DNA of 64,000 nucleotides from DATBGZ01 sp036557785 (lineage in GTDB: Bacteria > Actinomycetota > Actinomycetes > Mycobacteriales > Micromonosporaceae). Location: NCBI GenBank assembly GCA_036557785.1, contig DATBGZ010000045.1, positions 38,747 to 102,746 on the forward strand, in the 5' to 3' direction. The notes under the pieces were generated by a model. It did no database searches. It was not told the DNA's origin and worked only from the letters and a program-made list of their open reading frames with translations. Each line of letters opens with the position of its first letter. Within the stretch, counting starts at the first letter, position 1. This document shows positions 50,641-58,533 of the stretch, one piece after another. The position numbers and the translations under genes are program-made.

Positions 50641-51366
50641 GTGGCCATGCAGTTCTACACCTCGCCCGAGCAGATCATGCGCGACCGCTCCGAGTACGCG
50701 CGCAAGGGCGTCTCCCGAGGTCGTGGTGTCGTCGTGATCACCTGCGCGGACGGCGTGCTGTTCGTGGCAGAGAACCCGTCCACGGCCCTGCACAAGGTCA
50801 GCGAGATCTACGACCGGATCGGCTTCGCGGCGGTGGGCCGGTACAACGAGTACGAGAACCTGCGCTCGGCCGGTGTCCGCATGGCCGACCTGCGGGGCTA
50901 CTCGTACGCGCGCCGCGACGTCACCGCGCGAGCACTCGCGAATGCCTACTCGGCCACCCTCGGTGCGATCTTCCAGGAACAGACCAAACCGTTCGAAGTG
51001 GAGCTCTGCATCGCGGAGGTCGCCCACTCGGCGGCTGACGACGAGCTGTACCGCCTGACCTACGACGGCTCGATCACCGACGAGCCCGGCTATGTCGCGA
51101 TGGGCGGGCAGGCGGAGGCGATGGGCAGCGTGCTCAAGGCGGACCATCGCGACGACCTGGCACTCGCCGACGCACTGGTGCTCGGTGTGAAGGCGCTCGG
51201 CAGCGTCGGCGGCGAGGCGGGCGCGCCCCGCCAACTCGGCGCCACCGCCCTGGAGGTGGCGATCCTCGACCGCCGCAAGACCGGGCGGGCATTCCGGCGG
51301 ATCACCGGGCCGGCACTGAGCACGCTGCTCCCGCCCGCGCCGGCGGAGCCTGAGCCAGAGGCGTGA
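50641..51366 (+). CDS. prcA: Proteasome alpha subunit
   Basis: 241 residues from the GTG at 50641, or 239 from the ATG at 50647, with a GAGGAG site about 14 nt upstream. The gate-forming N terminus MQFYTSPEQIMRDRSEYARK is followed by VLFVAENPSTALHKVSEIYD and VARRDVTARALANAYSATLG-like sequence. There is no N-terminal threonine, as expected for the outer ring. The C-terminal tail is Pro/Glu-rich. The alpha rings control entry and dock the ARC ATPase through the tyrosine-containing GQYL tail. The stop overlaps the NUDIX gene start as TGATG. Confidence 0.96.
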   Translation: MAMQFYTSPEQIMRDRSEYARKGVSRGRGVVVITCADGVLFVAENPSTALHKVSEIYDRIGFAAVGRYNEYENLRSAGVRMADLRGYSYARRDVTARALANAYSATLGAIFQEQTKPFEVELCIAEVAHSAADDELYRLTYDGSITDEPGYVAMGGQAEAMGSVLKADHRDDLALADALVLGVKALGSVGGEAGAPRQLGATALEVAILDRRKTGRAFRRITGPALSTLLPPAPAEPEPEA

Positions 51367-51917
51367 TGCCCGCCGAGCAGCCCGTCCCGATCCGGCGGCG
51401 GCGAGAGGTCGTCGTCTTCGCGAACGGGTTCGGGCAGCTCTTCGACGACGAGGTGTGCGCACCCGACGGCACGGCGGGTCGGTACCTGCGTTGGCAATGG
51501 CGCGCGCACGGGGTGCTCACCGTCCCCCGTCAGGGGGACTCGCTTGCCCTGGTGCCGGCGTATCGATATCCCGCGGGAAAGGTCTTCCTCGAGTTTCCGC
51601 GGGGGGCCGTGGAACCCGGCGAGGATCTCGTCGTCGCGGCGCTGCGGGAACTGCGCGAGGAGTCCGGACTCATCGCAACCTCAGCCGAGGTCCTGGGCAC
51701 CATCCATGCAGATACGGGAATCATCGAGTCCGCCGTCAGCGTCCTCGTCGCCGATATCGAGGCGAGCGGACCTCATCGGGCGGAGCCGTTTGAATCGGTA
51801 ACAGCGCCGCACTGGCTCACCCGACGTGAATTCGCCGAAACGGTCGCCCGTGGCGAGGTTCAATGCGGCCTGACCCTGGCGGCAGCGGCCCTCCTCTGGT
51901 CTCGACGCGATAGGTGA
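51366..51917 (+). CDS. NUDIX hydrolase
   Basis: 183 residues from the ATG at 51366, which overlaps the prcA stop. The Nudix box is complete: GAVEPGEDLVVAALRELREE then SG-L (G-x5-E-x7-R-E-x2-E-E-x-G). The surrounding sheet carries VPAYRYPAGKVFLEFPRG, the layout of ADP-ribose-like pyrophosphatases. The substrate is unknown. Its coupling to prcA is unusual and places it at the left end of the block that interrupts the proteasome locus. Third codon positions are somewhat less GC-biased than in prcBA. Confidence 0.85.
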   Translation: MPAEQPVPIRRRREVVVFANGFGQLFDDEVCAPDGTAGRYLRWQWRAHGVLTVPRQGDSLALVPAYRYPAGKVFLEFPRGAVEPGEDLVVAALRELREESGLIATSAEVLGTIHADTGIIESAVSVLVADIEASGPHRAEPFESVTAPHWLTRREFAETVARGEVQCGLTLAAAALLWSRRDR

Positions 51918-51927
51918 CAAGGGGGCC

Positions 51928-53256
51928 GTGGTGTCGGTTGGCTCGTATTTCGCGGAGTCCTTCCAGTATGGCGACGCCGGTCGGGAGATCGGCTCCTCAG
52001 ACACGGCACCGGCGGTCCTGCGGGCCCGGATCCTGCTGCACCTGCTCTTCACGGACCGTCTGGTGATCCCGGACTCCCAGATCCTCAACAACGTCGCGCT
52101 GCGTGGGCTGCTCTGGCCGCAGGCGCAGACGTCGGCGGCGCCCTCGGACCTCGGCGACATGGTCACCGACGGCCGGTTGGTGATCGCCCGCCGCGACATC
52201 CGACCGTCGCTGACGGAGTTGCGGGCCTGGCAGGCGAGCAGGGGCAGCGTCATGCCCAACGTCCCGACGGAGGAGTACACGCGCTACGTCGATGCGCTGC
52301 TCGACCGGCTGCCCGCAGACCACGTGCTGACCTGGAACTTCGATCAGGTCCGTACCGGGTACAAGACCAGCGCGCTGCGGCTGCTGCGCAGGCATGGGGA
52401 AGACCTCGGCCAGCAGGACCGGGCGACCGATGTCGCGATCGACTGGGTCGAGTCGCAAGAGACGCTGCTCTACTCGGAGTTCCTGGAGTGGAAGCGTTCC
52501 GTCGCCCGCGTGCTGGATCCGGTCGCGCTCACCCAGGTCGATCATCTGGTGGCCGCCGCGTACCAACTGAACTTCGCCAGCACGAACGACCTCGACATGG
52601 CCGGGCCCGACGACAAGAGCTCACCCTTCGGGCACGTCAGGCTCGACGACGAACAGATCGCCCACGAGACCACGGCCGACTGCTACGCCATCAACGGGTT
52701 TGTCCTGTCGCGTGTGCCCGTGCCGGTGATCCTCGCGGCGATCGAGAGCAGGCCGCGCCAGGCGATACTCGCCGAGTTCGACAAGGCCCGCCTCGGCGCC
52801 GTTCCGGAGTGGCATACGGTCGAGAACGCCTTCCAGGAGCTGATGGAGAAGCTCAATATCGCCGTGCTCAAACTCCTCGACTCGACCGACCTTGCCAAGG
52901 CCCGCGAGGTGTTCCACGAGGTCCGTCCAAAGGTCCGGCTCAGGTGGGTAGCCCACCGGGCGATCGGCCGGGTCATGGATGCCCTGCTGGAGGTCTCGAC
53001 CGGCGGTACGCCGGTCACCCCCGTCACCATGGGCGCGAAGCTCAGCCTGCTCGGGTGGGCCGTGTACCGCGACGTCCACCAGGAGCGGCGCGACAGCGTC
53101 CTGGAGGCGACCCACCAGTGGGATCGCGAGGCGATGCGGCTGCTCCAGACGCACCCCGACCAACTGCTGGTCCGCTTCCCGACGACCACACTGCAGCGCG
53201 TGGTGGCGGCACCCGGTCGCCTGGAGGCCGAGACGGTCAGTAGCCCTCTGGCTTGA
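51928..53256 (+). CDS. Protein of unknown function, 442 residues
   Basis: GTG start at 51928 (or the next codon, also GTG), 10 nt after the NUDIX stop. I do not recognise a known domain. The protein is soluble and mainly helical. The N-terminal part has LRARILLHLLFTDRLVIPDS and ILNNVALRGLLWPQA, a motif that looks like proteins often found in variable genome regions. The middle contains DHVLTWNFDQVRTGYKTSAL and DWVESQETLLYSEFLEWKR, and the C-terminal part a helix pair with LNIAVLKLLDSTDLAKARE. It is placed in the interrupting block and converges with the next gene, overlapping it by 20 nt. Confidence 0.55.
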   Translation: MVSVGSYFAESFQYGDAGREIGSSDTAPAVLRARILLHLLFTDRLVIPDSQILNNVALRGLLWPQAQTSAAPSDLGDMVTDGRLVIARRDIRPSLTELRAWQASRGSVMPNVPTEEYTRYVDALLDRLPADHVLTWNFDQVRTGYKTSALRLLRRHGEDLGQQDRATDVAIDWVESQETLLYSEFLEWKRSVARVLDPVALTQVDHLVAAAYQLNFASTNDLDMAGPDDKSSPFGHVRLDDEQIAHETTADCYAINGFVLSRVPVPVILAAIESRPRQAILAEFDKARLGAVPEWHTVENAFQELMEKLNIAVLKLLDSTDLAKAREVFHEVRPKVRLRWVAHRAIGRVMDALLEVSTGGTPVTPVTMGAKLSLLGWAVYRDVHQERRDSVLEATHQWDREAMRLLQTHPDQLLVRFPTTTLQRVVAAPGRLEAETVSSPLA

Positions 53257-54160
53257 TGGCGGGACGACCGGCGACCAGGGCCCTGCGTTCGCGCCACAGC
53301 TTGGCGATCGCGGCCCTGCGCGTGGCGCCGCGCGTGCGCAGGCGCAGCGACTGGCCGAGGATGGTGGCCAGCCAGAACGCGTCGGCCGCCAGGCGCCCGT
53401 GCTGCTTGCCGTAGAGCCTGACCCGATTCGCGCACAGGTGTGCCCAGAACTCGGGCCGCACCTCCGAGTCCCCGCCGAGATGGGTGGCCTCCGCCTGCGG
53501 CACATAGCGCAGGGCGAAGCCCTCCTCGGCCGCGCGGAGCTCGAAATCGGTCTCCTCCGAATAGAGGAAGTACGACTCGTCCCAGCCGCCCACCGCAGTC
53601 GCGCACGCCACCGAGAACGCGGTGACGGCGCCGGTGGCCCAGTCGAAGCGCGTGTCCGCCGCGTACGTCGTCGTATCGACGAGTACCTCACTCAACGACG
53701 GATGGACCCGGGCCGCGAGCCGCCCGCCGAACACGGCCGCCACCCAGGCCCGCAGGAGCGTTGGGCGCAGCCGCAACGACGGGGCGTGCTCACCGTTGCG
53801 GTCATACGTCTTCGGGACGGCGACTCCGGTCCGCCCGTCGGCGAGTGCGTCGAGCAGGTGCTTGGCACAACCAGGGCGGAGCAGAGCGGTACGGCTGAGG
53901 ATCAGGACGGCATCGACCCCGGGCACCGCGGTCATCACCGCATTGGCCTGAGCGGCGAAGCCCAGGTTCCCGGGGAGCACCACGACGGTGGCATCCGGCC
54001 GCAGCCGGCGCGCGACCTCAACCGTGTCATCCGTCGAGGCACTGTCAGCGATGACCAGATACCAGTCGTCGACGCCGGCGAGACCGGCGTCGAGGGAGTC
54101 AAGCTGATCCGCGATGAGGTGCGCGCAGTTGCTGGTGAGCAGGCCGACAGTGAGCTTCAT
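53237..54160 (-). CDS. Family 2 glycosyltransferase, rhamnosyltransferase-like, with an altered DXD site
   Basis: 307 residues. The GT-A start is KLTVGLLTSNCAHLIADQLD, then VIADSASTDDTVEVARRL and NLGFAAQANAVM. The metal-binding motif expected next (usually N-P-D or D-x-D) reads ILSRTALLRPG, with no aspartate. Later blocks look normal: FDWATGAVTAFSV, GGWDESYFLYSEETDFELRA and HLGGDSEV. The rhamnosyltransferase-like order and the neighbouring dTDP-rhamnose genes suggest addition of rhamnose or a related sugar to a surface glycan. The missing acid could mean loss of activity or a metal site formed elsewhere. It faces the unknown gene with a 20-nt overlap. Confidence 0.72.
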   Translation of the reverse strand: MKLTVGLLTSNCAHLIADQLDSLDAGLAGVDDWYLVIADSASTDDTVEVARRLRPDATVVVLPGNLGFAAQANAVMTAVPGVDAVLILSRTALLRPGCAKHLLDALADGRTGVAVPKTYDRNGEHAPSLRLRPTLLRAWVAAVFGGRLAARVHPSLSEVLVDTTTYAADTRFDWATGAVTAFSVACATAVGGWDESYFLYSEETDFELRAAEEGFALRYVPQAEATHLGGDSEVRPEFWAHLCANRVRLYGKQHGRLAADAFWLATILGQSLRLRTRGATRRAAIAKLWRERRALVAGRPAIKPEGY

Positions 54161-54319
54161 CGACTCAGCATCGTAGCGCCGGCGATGCCGTCAGTGTGTT
54201 CGCAACACGACAGCGGTGCTACCCAACGGCTGCCCGGTCCCGCACGCTCTGCGTCGGTCCGATGGATCCGTGGATTGTCAGAAAGCCAGCAGTAGAGCGC
54301 GCGGAAGACTGCACGTCGC

Positions 54320-54347
54320 TTGTCGGGGTCAACGACATGGCTAAACT
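54320..54347 (+). promoter_or_regulatory. Candidate promoter of the RmlB-like gene
   Basis: TTGTCG (54320-54325) and TAAACT (54342-54347) are 16 nt apart. Transcription would begin about 50 nt before the ATG at 54403. The remainder of the 242-nt gap 54161-54402 holds nothing recognised. Confidence 0.4.
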
Positions 54348-54402
54348 GCCCTGGGTTGGGCGGCGCTGTCCCATCGACGGCATACGAGGTAGGGAGTTAT
54401 CC

Positions 54403-55416
54403 ATGCGAGTTTTGTTGACCGGCGCCGCAGGTTTCCTCGGCTCGCACGCCCTGCGACACTTCATGGTCAACACGGACTGGCATGTCGTCTGCCCGGTCAG
54501 CTTCGCCCACAAGGGACTTCCGGAGCGGATCACGACGGCGGTGGACCAGGACGAGTGGTGGCACCGGATCACCGTCGTGAAATGTGATCTGTCGGCGCAG
54601 ATCAACGACACCACTCGCGCCATGTTCGGCGAGATCGACTACGTCGTGAACTACGCCGCCGACTCTCACGTCGACCGGTCGATCACCGATCCCGTTCCAT
54701 TTATCAAGAATAATGTCGATATCGCGCTCAGCCTGCTGGAGTACGCGAGGATAGCGCGGCCGAAGGTCTTCCTCCAGATCAGCACGGACGAGGTCTACGG
54801 CCCGGCTCCCGACGGATACGCGCACGCCGAATGGGACGCGTTCATCCCGAGCAATCCGTACAGTGCATCGAAAGCGGCACAGGAAGCGATCGCGATCAGC
54901 TACTGGCGCACGTACGGTGTGCCGCTGATCATCACGAACTCGATGAACCTCATCGGCGAGACCCAGGACCCGGAGAAGTACGTCCCGATGGTGATCTCGA
55001 AGATCCTGCGGGGCGAGGAGGTCACCATCCACGCGTCCGCTGACGGCAAGATCGGGTCACGCTTCTACCTGCACGCGCGCAACATGGCCGACGCCGTGCT
55101 CTTCCTGCTGCGTCGCGGAAACGTGTCGATGTACTCGACCGGCGCCGACCGCCCCGACAAGTACCACATCGTGGGCGAGCGCGAGGTCGACAACCTCGAG
55201 ATGGCCGAGCTCATCGCCAAGATTCTCGACCGCGAGCTCCGCTACCGGCTGGTCGACTTCCACTCCTCTCGCCCGGGCCACGACCTGCGGTACGCGCTGG
55301 AGGGAAAGAAGATCGCGGACCTGGGCTGGACCATGCCCGTGCCGTTCGAGGACTCGCTGGGCACGCTCATCGAATGGACACAGCGGCACCCGCTGTGGGC
55401 GAACCGGACCGCGTAG
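54403..55416 (+). CDS. NAD-dependent dTDP-glucose 4,6-dehydratase-like protein
   Basis: 337 residues from the ATG at 54403 with GGGAG upstream. An extended short-chain dehydrogenase: nucleotide motif LLTGAAGFLGSHALRHF, the catalytic STDEVYGP (Thr-Asp-Glu), and the YSASKAAQE tyrosine-lysine pair. The TDEVYG element marks sugar 4,6-dehydratases. However, the region after the first beta strand (VCPVSFAHKGLPERI) differs from typical RmlB. It may be a relative acting on a different sugar nucleotide. rmlD- and rmlC-like genes follow; no rmlA-like gene is present in the window. Confidence 0.8.
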   Translation: MRVLLTGAAGFLGSHALRHFMVNTDWHVVCPVSFAHKGLPERITTAVDQDEWWHRITVVKCDLSAQINDTTRAMFGEIDYVVNYAADSHVDRSITDPVPFIKNNVDIALSLLEYARIARPKVFLQISTDEVYGPAPDGYAHAEWDAFIPSNPYSASKAAQEAIAISYWRTYGVPLIITNSMNLIGETQDPEKYVPMVISKILRGEEVTIHASADGKIGSRFYLHARNMADAVLFLLRRGNVSMYSTGADRPDKYHIVGEREVDNLEMAELIAKILDRELRYRLVDFHSSRPGHDLRYALEGKKIADLGWTMPVPFEDSLGTLIEWTQRHPLWANRTA

Positions 55417-55419
55417 CCC

Positions 55420-56307
55420 TCACGCTCGCATGGACCGCCGCCCGGTCATCGCCGCGAGCGCGTCAACGAGCATGGCGCGCCAGTCGTCCATAGGCGGCAG
55501 ACCCGCCAGTGCCCAGCGCCCGTGGTCGAGCACGCTGTACCCCGGCCGCCGCGCCGGGCGCGGGAACGCCTCGCTCGTGGTCGGCCGGACCCGGTCGGGA
55601 TCGAGGCCGGTCAGCTCGTAGACCGCGCGGGCCAGCCCGTACCACGTCGTCTCCCCGCTCGCGGTGCCGTGGTACACGCCGGCGGGCGCCGCGCCGGCAA
55701 GCGCACGGTGGCCCAGCTCGACCAGGCGCCGGGCGAGCGCGCCGGACCAGGTGGGCTGGCCGCGCTGGTCGTCGACCACGTCGACGGTCGGGCGGAGGGC
55801 GGCAAGGTCGAGCATGGTCCGCACGAAGTTGCGGCCGTGCGCGCCATACAGCCACGAGGTGCGCACGACGTACCCATGCTGGGGAAGCGACCGCAGCACA
55901 TGACGTTCCCCGGCCAGCTTGCTGTGGCCGTACGCGTTGAGCGGCCCGGTCGGCGCGTCCTCCGGGTAGGGTCGCGTCGCGTCGCCCGCGAAGACGTAGT
56001 CGGTGGAGACGTGCAGCAGGGTCGTGTCGCGCCGGGCGCACGCCGCGGCAAGGCTCCCGACGGCGTCCCCGTTGACGGCCAGGGCCTGGTCGGGGTCTGC
56101 CTCCGCATCGTCCACGGCGGTCCACGCCGCGGCGTTGATCACGAGGTCGGAGGCCGCCACGGCCGCGTCCACGGCCATGGCATCGCGGATGTCGACATCG
56201 GCGCGCGTCGCGCCCGTCACCGCGACCGTGTGGTCCGTCCGCAGGGCCGCGACCAGGTCCTGCCCGAGCATCCCGCCGGCGCCCAGCACCAGCCACCTGG
56301 GCCTCAT
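55420..56307 (-). CDS. rmlD: dTDP-4-dehydrorhamnose reductase
   Basis: 295 residues from the ATG at 56307. The short-chain dehydrogenase start is WLVLGAGGMLGQDLVAALR, then VINAAAWTAVDDAEADPDQA, the active-site HVSTDYVFAGD, and the tyrosine-lysine pair in NAYGHSKLAGERHV. The end contains WALAGLPPMDDWRAMLVDAL, typical of RmlD. It reduces dTDP-4-keto-L-rhamnose to dTDP-L-rhamnose using NAD(P)H. It lies between the dehydratase-like and rmlC genes on the opposite strand. A 15-bp tandem repeat lies directly upstream of its start. Confidence 0.88.
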   Translation of the reverse strand: MRPRWLVLGAGGMLGQDLVAALRTDHTVAVTGATRADVDIRDAMAVDAAVAASDLVINAAAWTAVDDAEADPDQALAVNGDAVGSLAAACARRDTTLLHVSTDYVFAGDATRPYPEDAPTGPLNAYGHSKLAGERHVLRSLPQHGYVVRTSWLYGAHGRNFVRTMLDLAALRPTVDVVDDQRGQPTWSGALARRLVELGHRALAGAAPAGVYHGTASGETTWYGLARAVYELTGLDPDRVRPTTSEAFPRPARRPGYSVLDHGRWALAGLPPMDDWRAMLVDALAAMTGRRSMRA

Positions 56308-56322
56308 CGACGCATCGTCGGC

Positions 56323-56367
56323 ATGACGGGAACGCTCATGACGGGAACGCTCATGACGGGAACGCTC
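56323..56367. repeat. Three tandem 15-bp repeats upstream of rmlD
   Basis: ATGACGGGAACGCTC is repeated exactly three times (56323, 56338 and 56353), just before the rmlD start on the minus strand and about 100 nt before rmlC. The period is a multiple of three, so open frames run through it on both strands. Slippage at this repeat could vary the spacing of the divergent promoters. Confidence 0.75.
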
Positions 56368-56457
56368 ATGGTGCGGGCCAGTGTAGATGGGCCGGCTGCG
56401 CCCCAGTCGCCACGACCACACGACACCCCGGGCCGCGTGCCGTCGGGTCGGTCTGCC

Positions 56458-56463
56458 TACCAT
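56458..56463 (+). promoter_or_regulatory. -10 element of rmlC
   Basis: TACCAT lies 6 nt before the ATG at 56470, consistent with a leaderless transcript. Confidence 0.4.
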
Positions 56464-56469
56464 CGTCGA

Positions 56470-57069
56470 ATGACGATCCGGCCGCTGGGCATCGAGGGGG
56501 CTTGGGAGCTCACCCCGGAGCAGCACGGCGATCCCCGCGGACGGTTCCTCGAGTGGTACCGGTTCGACGTCGTCGCGGCCGAAGTGGGCCACCCGTTGCG
56601 CCTGGCCCAGGCAAACCTGTCGGTCTCCGCCGCCGGGGCGGTGCGCGGCATCCACTTCACCGACGTGCCGCCGGGACAGGCCAAGTACGTGACCTGTGCC
56701 CGGGGTGCGGTGCTCGACGTCGTCGTGGACGTGCGCGTGGGATCGCCGACATTCGGTCGATGGGAGTCGGTGGTGCTCGACGACGTCGAGCGGCGCTGCG
56801 TCTACGTCCCCGAAGGCCTTGGCCACGGGTACTGCGCGCTCAGCGACGACGCGACCTGCGTCTACCTCTGCTCCGAGACGTTCAAACCCGCGGCCGAGCA
56901 CGGCATCAACCCGCTCGATCCCGACCTCGCGATCGCCTGGCCGGTCGGGGCGCCGGTCCTCTCGCCGAGGGACGCCGCCGCGCCGAGCCTGGCGCAGGCC
57001 GCGGACCTCGGCCTGCTGCCGGATTACCGCACCTGTCGGGCACTGACTGACTCACTGCGTTCCGGTTGA
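56470..57069 (+). CDS. rmlC: dTDP-4-dehydrorhamnose 3,5-epimerase
   Basis: 199 residues. Cupin fold with the RmlC marks: DPRGRFLEWYRF, LAQANLSVSAAGAVRGIHF (catalytic histidine in GIHF), GQAKYVTCARGAVLDVVVDV, and VPEGLGHGYCALSDDATCVY. The enzyme epimerises dTDP-4-keto-6-deoxyglucose at C3 and C5. It is divergent from rmlD and lies 26 nt before pafA. Together with the RmlB-like and RmlD proteins it makes activated rhamnose or a related deoxysugar, presumably for the adjacent glycosyltransferase. Confidence 0.9.
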   Translation: MTIRPLGIEGAWELTPEQHGDPRGRFLEWYRFDVVAAEVGHPLRLAQANLSVSAAGAVRGIHFTDVPPGQAKYVTCARGAVLDVVVDVRVGSPTFGRWESVVLDDVERRCVYVPEGLGHGYCALSDDATCVYLCSETFKPAAEHGINPLDPDLAIAWPVGAPVLSPRDAAAPSLAQAADLGLLPDYRTCRALTDSLRSG

Positions 57070-57082
57070 TCGGCGCGACGGC

Positions 57083-57088
57083 TACTGT
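57083..57088 (+). promoter_or_regulatory. -10 element of pafA
   Basis: TACTGT lies 7 nt before the ATG at 57096. pafA therefore has its own leaderless promoter and does not depend on transcription from prcBA. Confidence 0.45.
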
Positions 57089-57095
57089 TTGTCGC

Positions 57096-58454
57096 ATGGA
57101 CCGGCGCATCTTCGGCCTTGAGACCGAGTACGGGGTCACCTGTACCTACCGCGGCCAGCGACGGTTGTCGCCCGACGAGGTTGCCCGCTACCTGTTCCGG
57201 CGGGTCGTCTCCTGGGGCCGGTCCAGCAATGTCTTCCTCCGCAACGGAGCCCGGCTCTACCTCGATGTCGGATCGCATCCCGAGTACGCCACACCCGAGT
57301 GCGACTCGGTGCCCGATGTGGTGGTGCACGACCGGGCCGGCGAACGCATCCTCGAGGGCCTGCTCGTCGATGCCGAGAAGCGCCTGCACGACGAGGGCAT
57401 CGCCGGCGAGATCTACCTGTTCAAGAACAACACCGACTCGGCCGGCAACTCGTACGGCTGCCACGAGAACTACCTCGTCTCCCGGCACGGGGAGTTCGGG
57501 CGGCTCGCCGACATCCTGATCCCGTTTCTGGTGACCCGCCAGCTCATCTGCGGTGCCGGCAAGGTGCTGCAGACGCCGCGCGGCGCGGTCTACTGCCTGT
57601 CCCAGCGGGCCGAGCACATCTGGGAGGGCGTCTCGTCGGCGACGACCCGGTCCCGCCCGATCATCAATACCCGCGACGAGCCACACGCCGACGCCGAGCG
57701 GTACCGGCGGCTGCATGTCATCGTCGGCGACTCGAACATGAACGAGGTCACGACGCTGTTGAAGGTCGGCAGCGCGGATATCGTGCTGCGGATGATCGAA
57801 GCCGGCGTGGCGATGCGTGACCTCACGCTGGAGAACCCGATCCGGGCCATCCGCGAGGTCTCCCACGACGTCACGGGGCGCCGCAAGGTACGGCTGGTCA
57901 ACGGCAAGGAGTGCAGTGCGCTGGAGATCCAGCAGGAGTACTTCGCCAAGGCGACCGAGTTCATCGAGCGGCGCGGCACCGACGCGAGCACGAAGCGGGT
58001 GCTCGACCTGTGGGGTCGAGTGCTCGCGGGCGTCGAGTCCGGCGACCTGTCCGGCGTGGAGCGCGAGATCGACTGGGTCAGCAAGCTGCGCCTGATCCAG
58101 CGCTATCAGGCCAAGAACGAGATGGCCCTGTCCCACCCGCGCATCGCGCAGATGGACCTCGCCTACCACGACGTACGCCGCAACCGCGGCCTCTACGCGC
58201 TGCTGGAGCGCAAGGGCGCGGTGGACCGGGTCAGCACCGACCTGGAGATCTTCGAGGCGAAGGAGACGCCGCCACAGACGACCCGGGCCCGCCTGCGCGG
58301 CGAGTTCATCCGGCACGCCCAGGAGAAGCGGCGTGACTTCACGGTCGACTGGGTGCACCTGAAGCTGAACGACCAGGCGCAGCGCACTGTCCTGTGCAAG
58401 GACCCGTTCCGCGCCTTCGACGAGCGGGTGGACCGGCTCATCGCCAGCATGTAG
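57096..58454 (+). CDS. pafA: Pup-protein ligase
   Basis: 452 residues from the ATG at 57096 (MDRRIFGLETEYG). Glutamine-synthetase-like fold: RIFGLETEYGVTCTYRGQ with the ATP/metal glutamate, RLYLDVGSHPEYATPE with the catalytic aspartate, FKNNTDSAGNSYGCHENY, and RPIINTRDEPHADAERYRR. The Dop loop is missing, as expected for the ligase. PafA phosphorylates the terminal Glu of Pup and joins it to target lysines. It lies 5.7 kb from prcA, separated by the inserted block, and is followed 79 nt later by pafB. Confidence 0.97.
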   Translation: MDRRIFGLETEYGVTCTYRGQRRLSPDEVARYLFRRVVSWGRSSNVFLRNGARLYLDVGSHPEYATPECDSVPDVVVHDRAGERILEGLLVDAEKRLHDEGIAGEIYLFKNNTDSAGNSYGCHENYLVSRHGEFGRLADILIPFLVTRQLICGAGKVLQTPRGAVYCLSQRAEHIWEGVSSATTRSRPIINTRDEPHADAERYRRLHVIVGDSNMNEVTTLLKVGSADIVLRMIEAGVAMRDLTLENPIRAIREVSHDVTGRRKVRLVNGKECSALEIQQEYFAKATEFIERRGTDASTKRVLDLWGRVLAGVESGDLSGVEREIDWVSKLRLIQRYQAKNEMALSHPRIAQMDLAYHDVRRNRGLYALLERKGAVDRVSTDLEIFEAKETPPQTTRARLRGEFIRHAQEKRRDFTVDWVHLKLNDQAQRTVLCKDPFRAFDERVDRLIASM

Positions 58455-58520
58455 CGGCGTTCTCCGCAGGTCGTCCGGCGCGCCCCGCCACCTCGGGCTG
58501 CGCGGCCGACGGAGGGGCGA

Positions 58521-58526
58521 TAGTGT
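58521..58526 (+). promoter_or_regulatory. -10 element of pafB
   Basis: TAGTGT lies 7 nt before the GTG at 58534, consistent with a leaderless transcript for pafBC. Confidence 0.4.
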
Positions 58527-58533
58527 CGTACAT

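Noticed and set aside
54320..54347. TTGTCG as a PafBC-type DNA-damage promoter element
   Set aside because: The spacing to a TANNNT hexamer is 16 nt, not the 11 nt of that motif. It was kept only as an ordinary promoter candidate.
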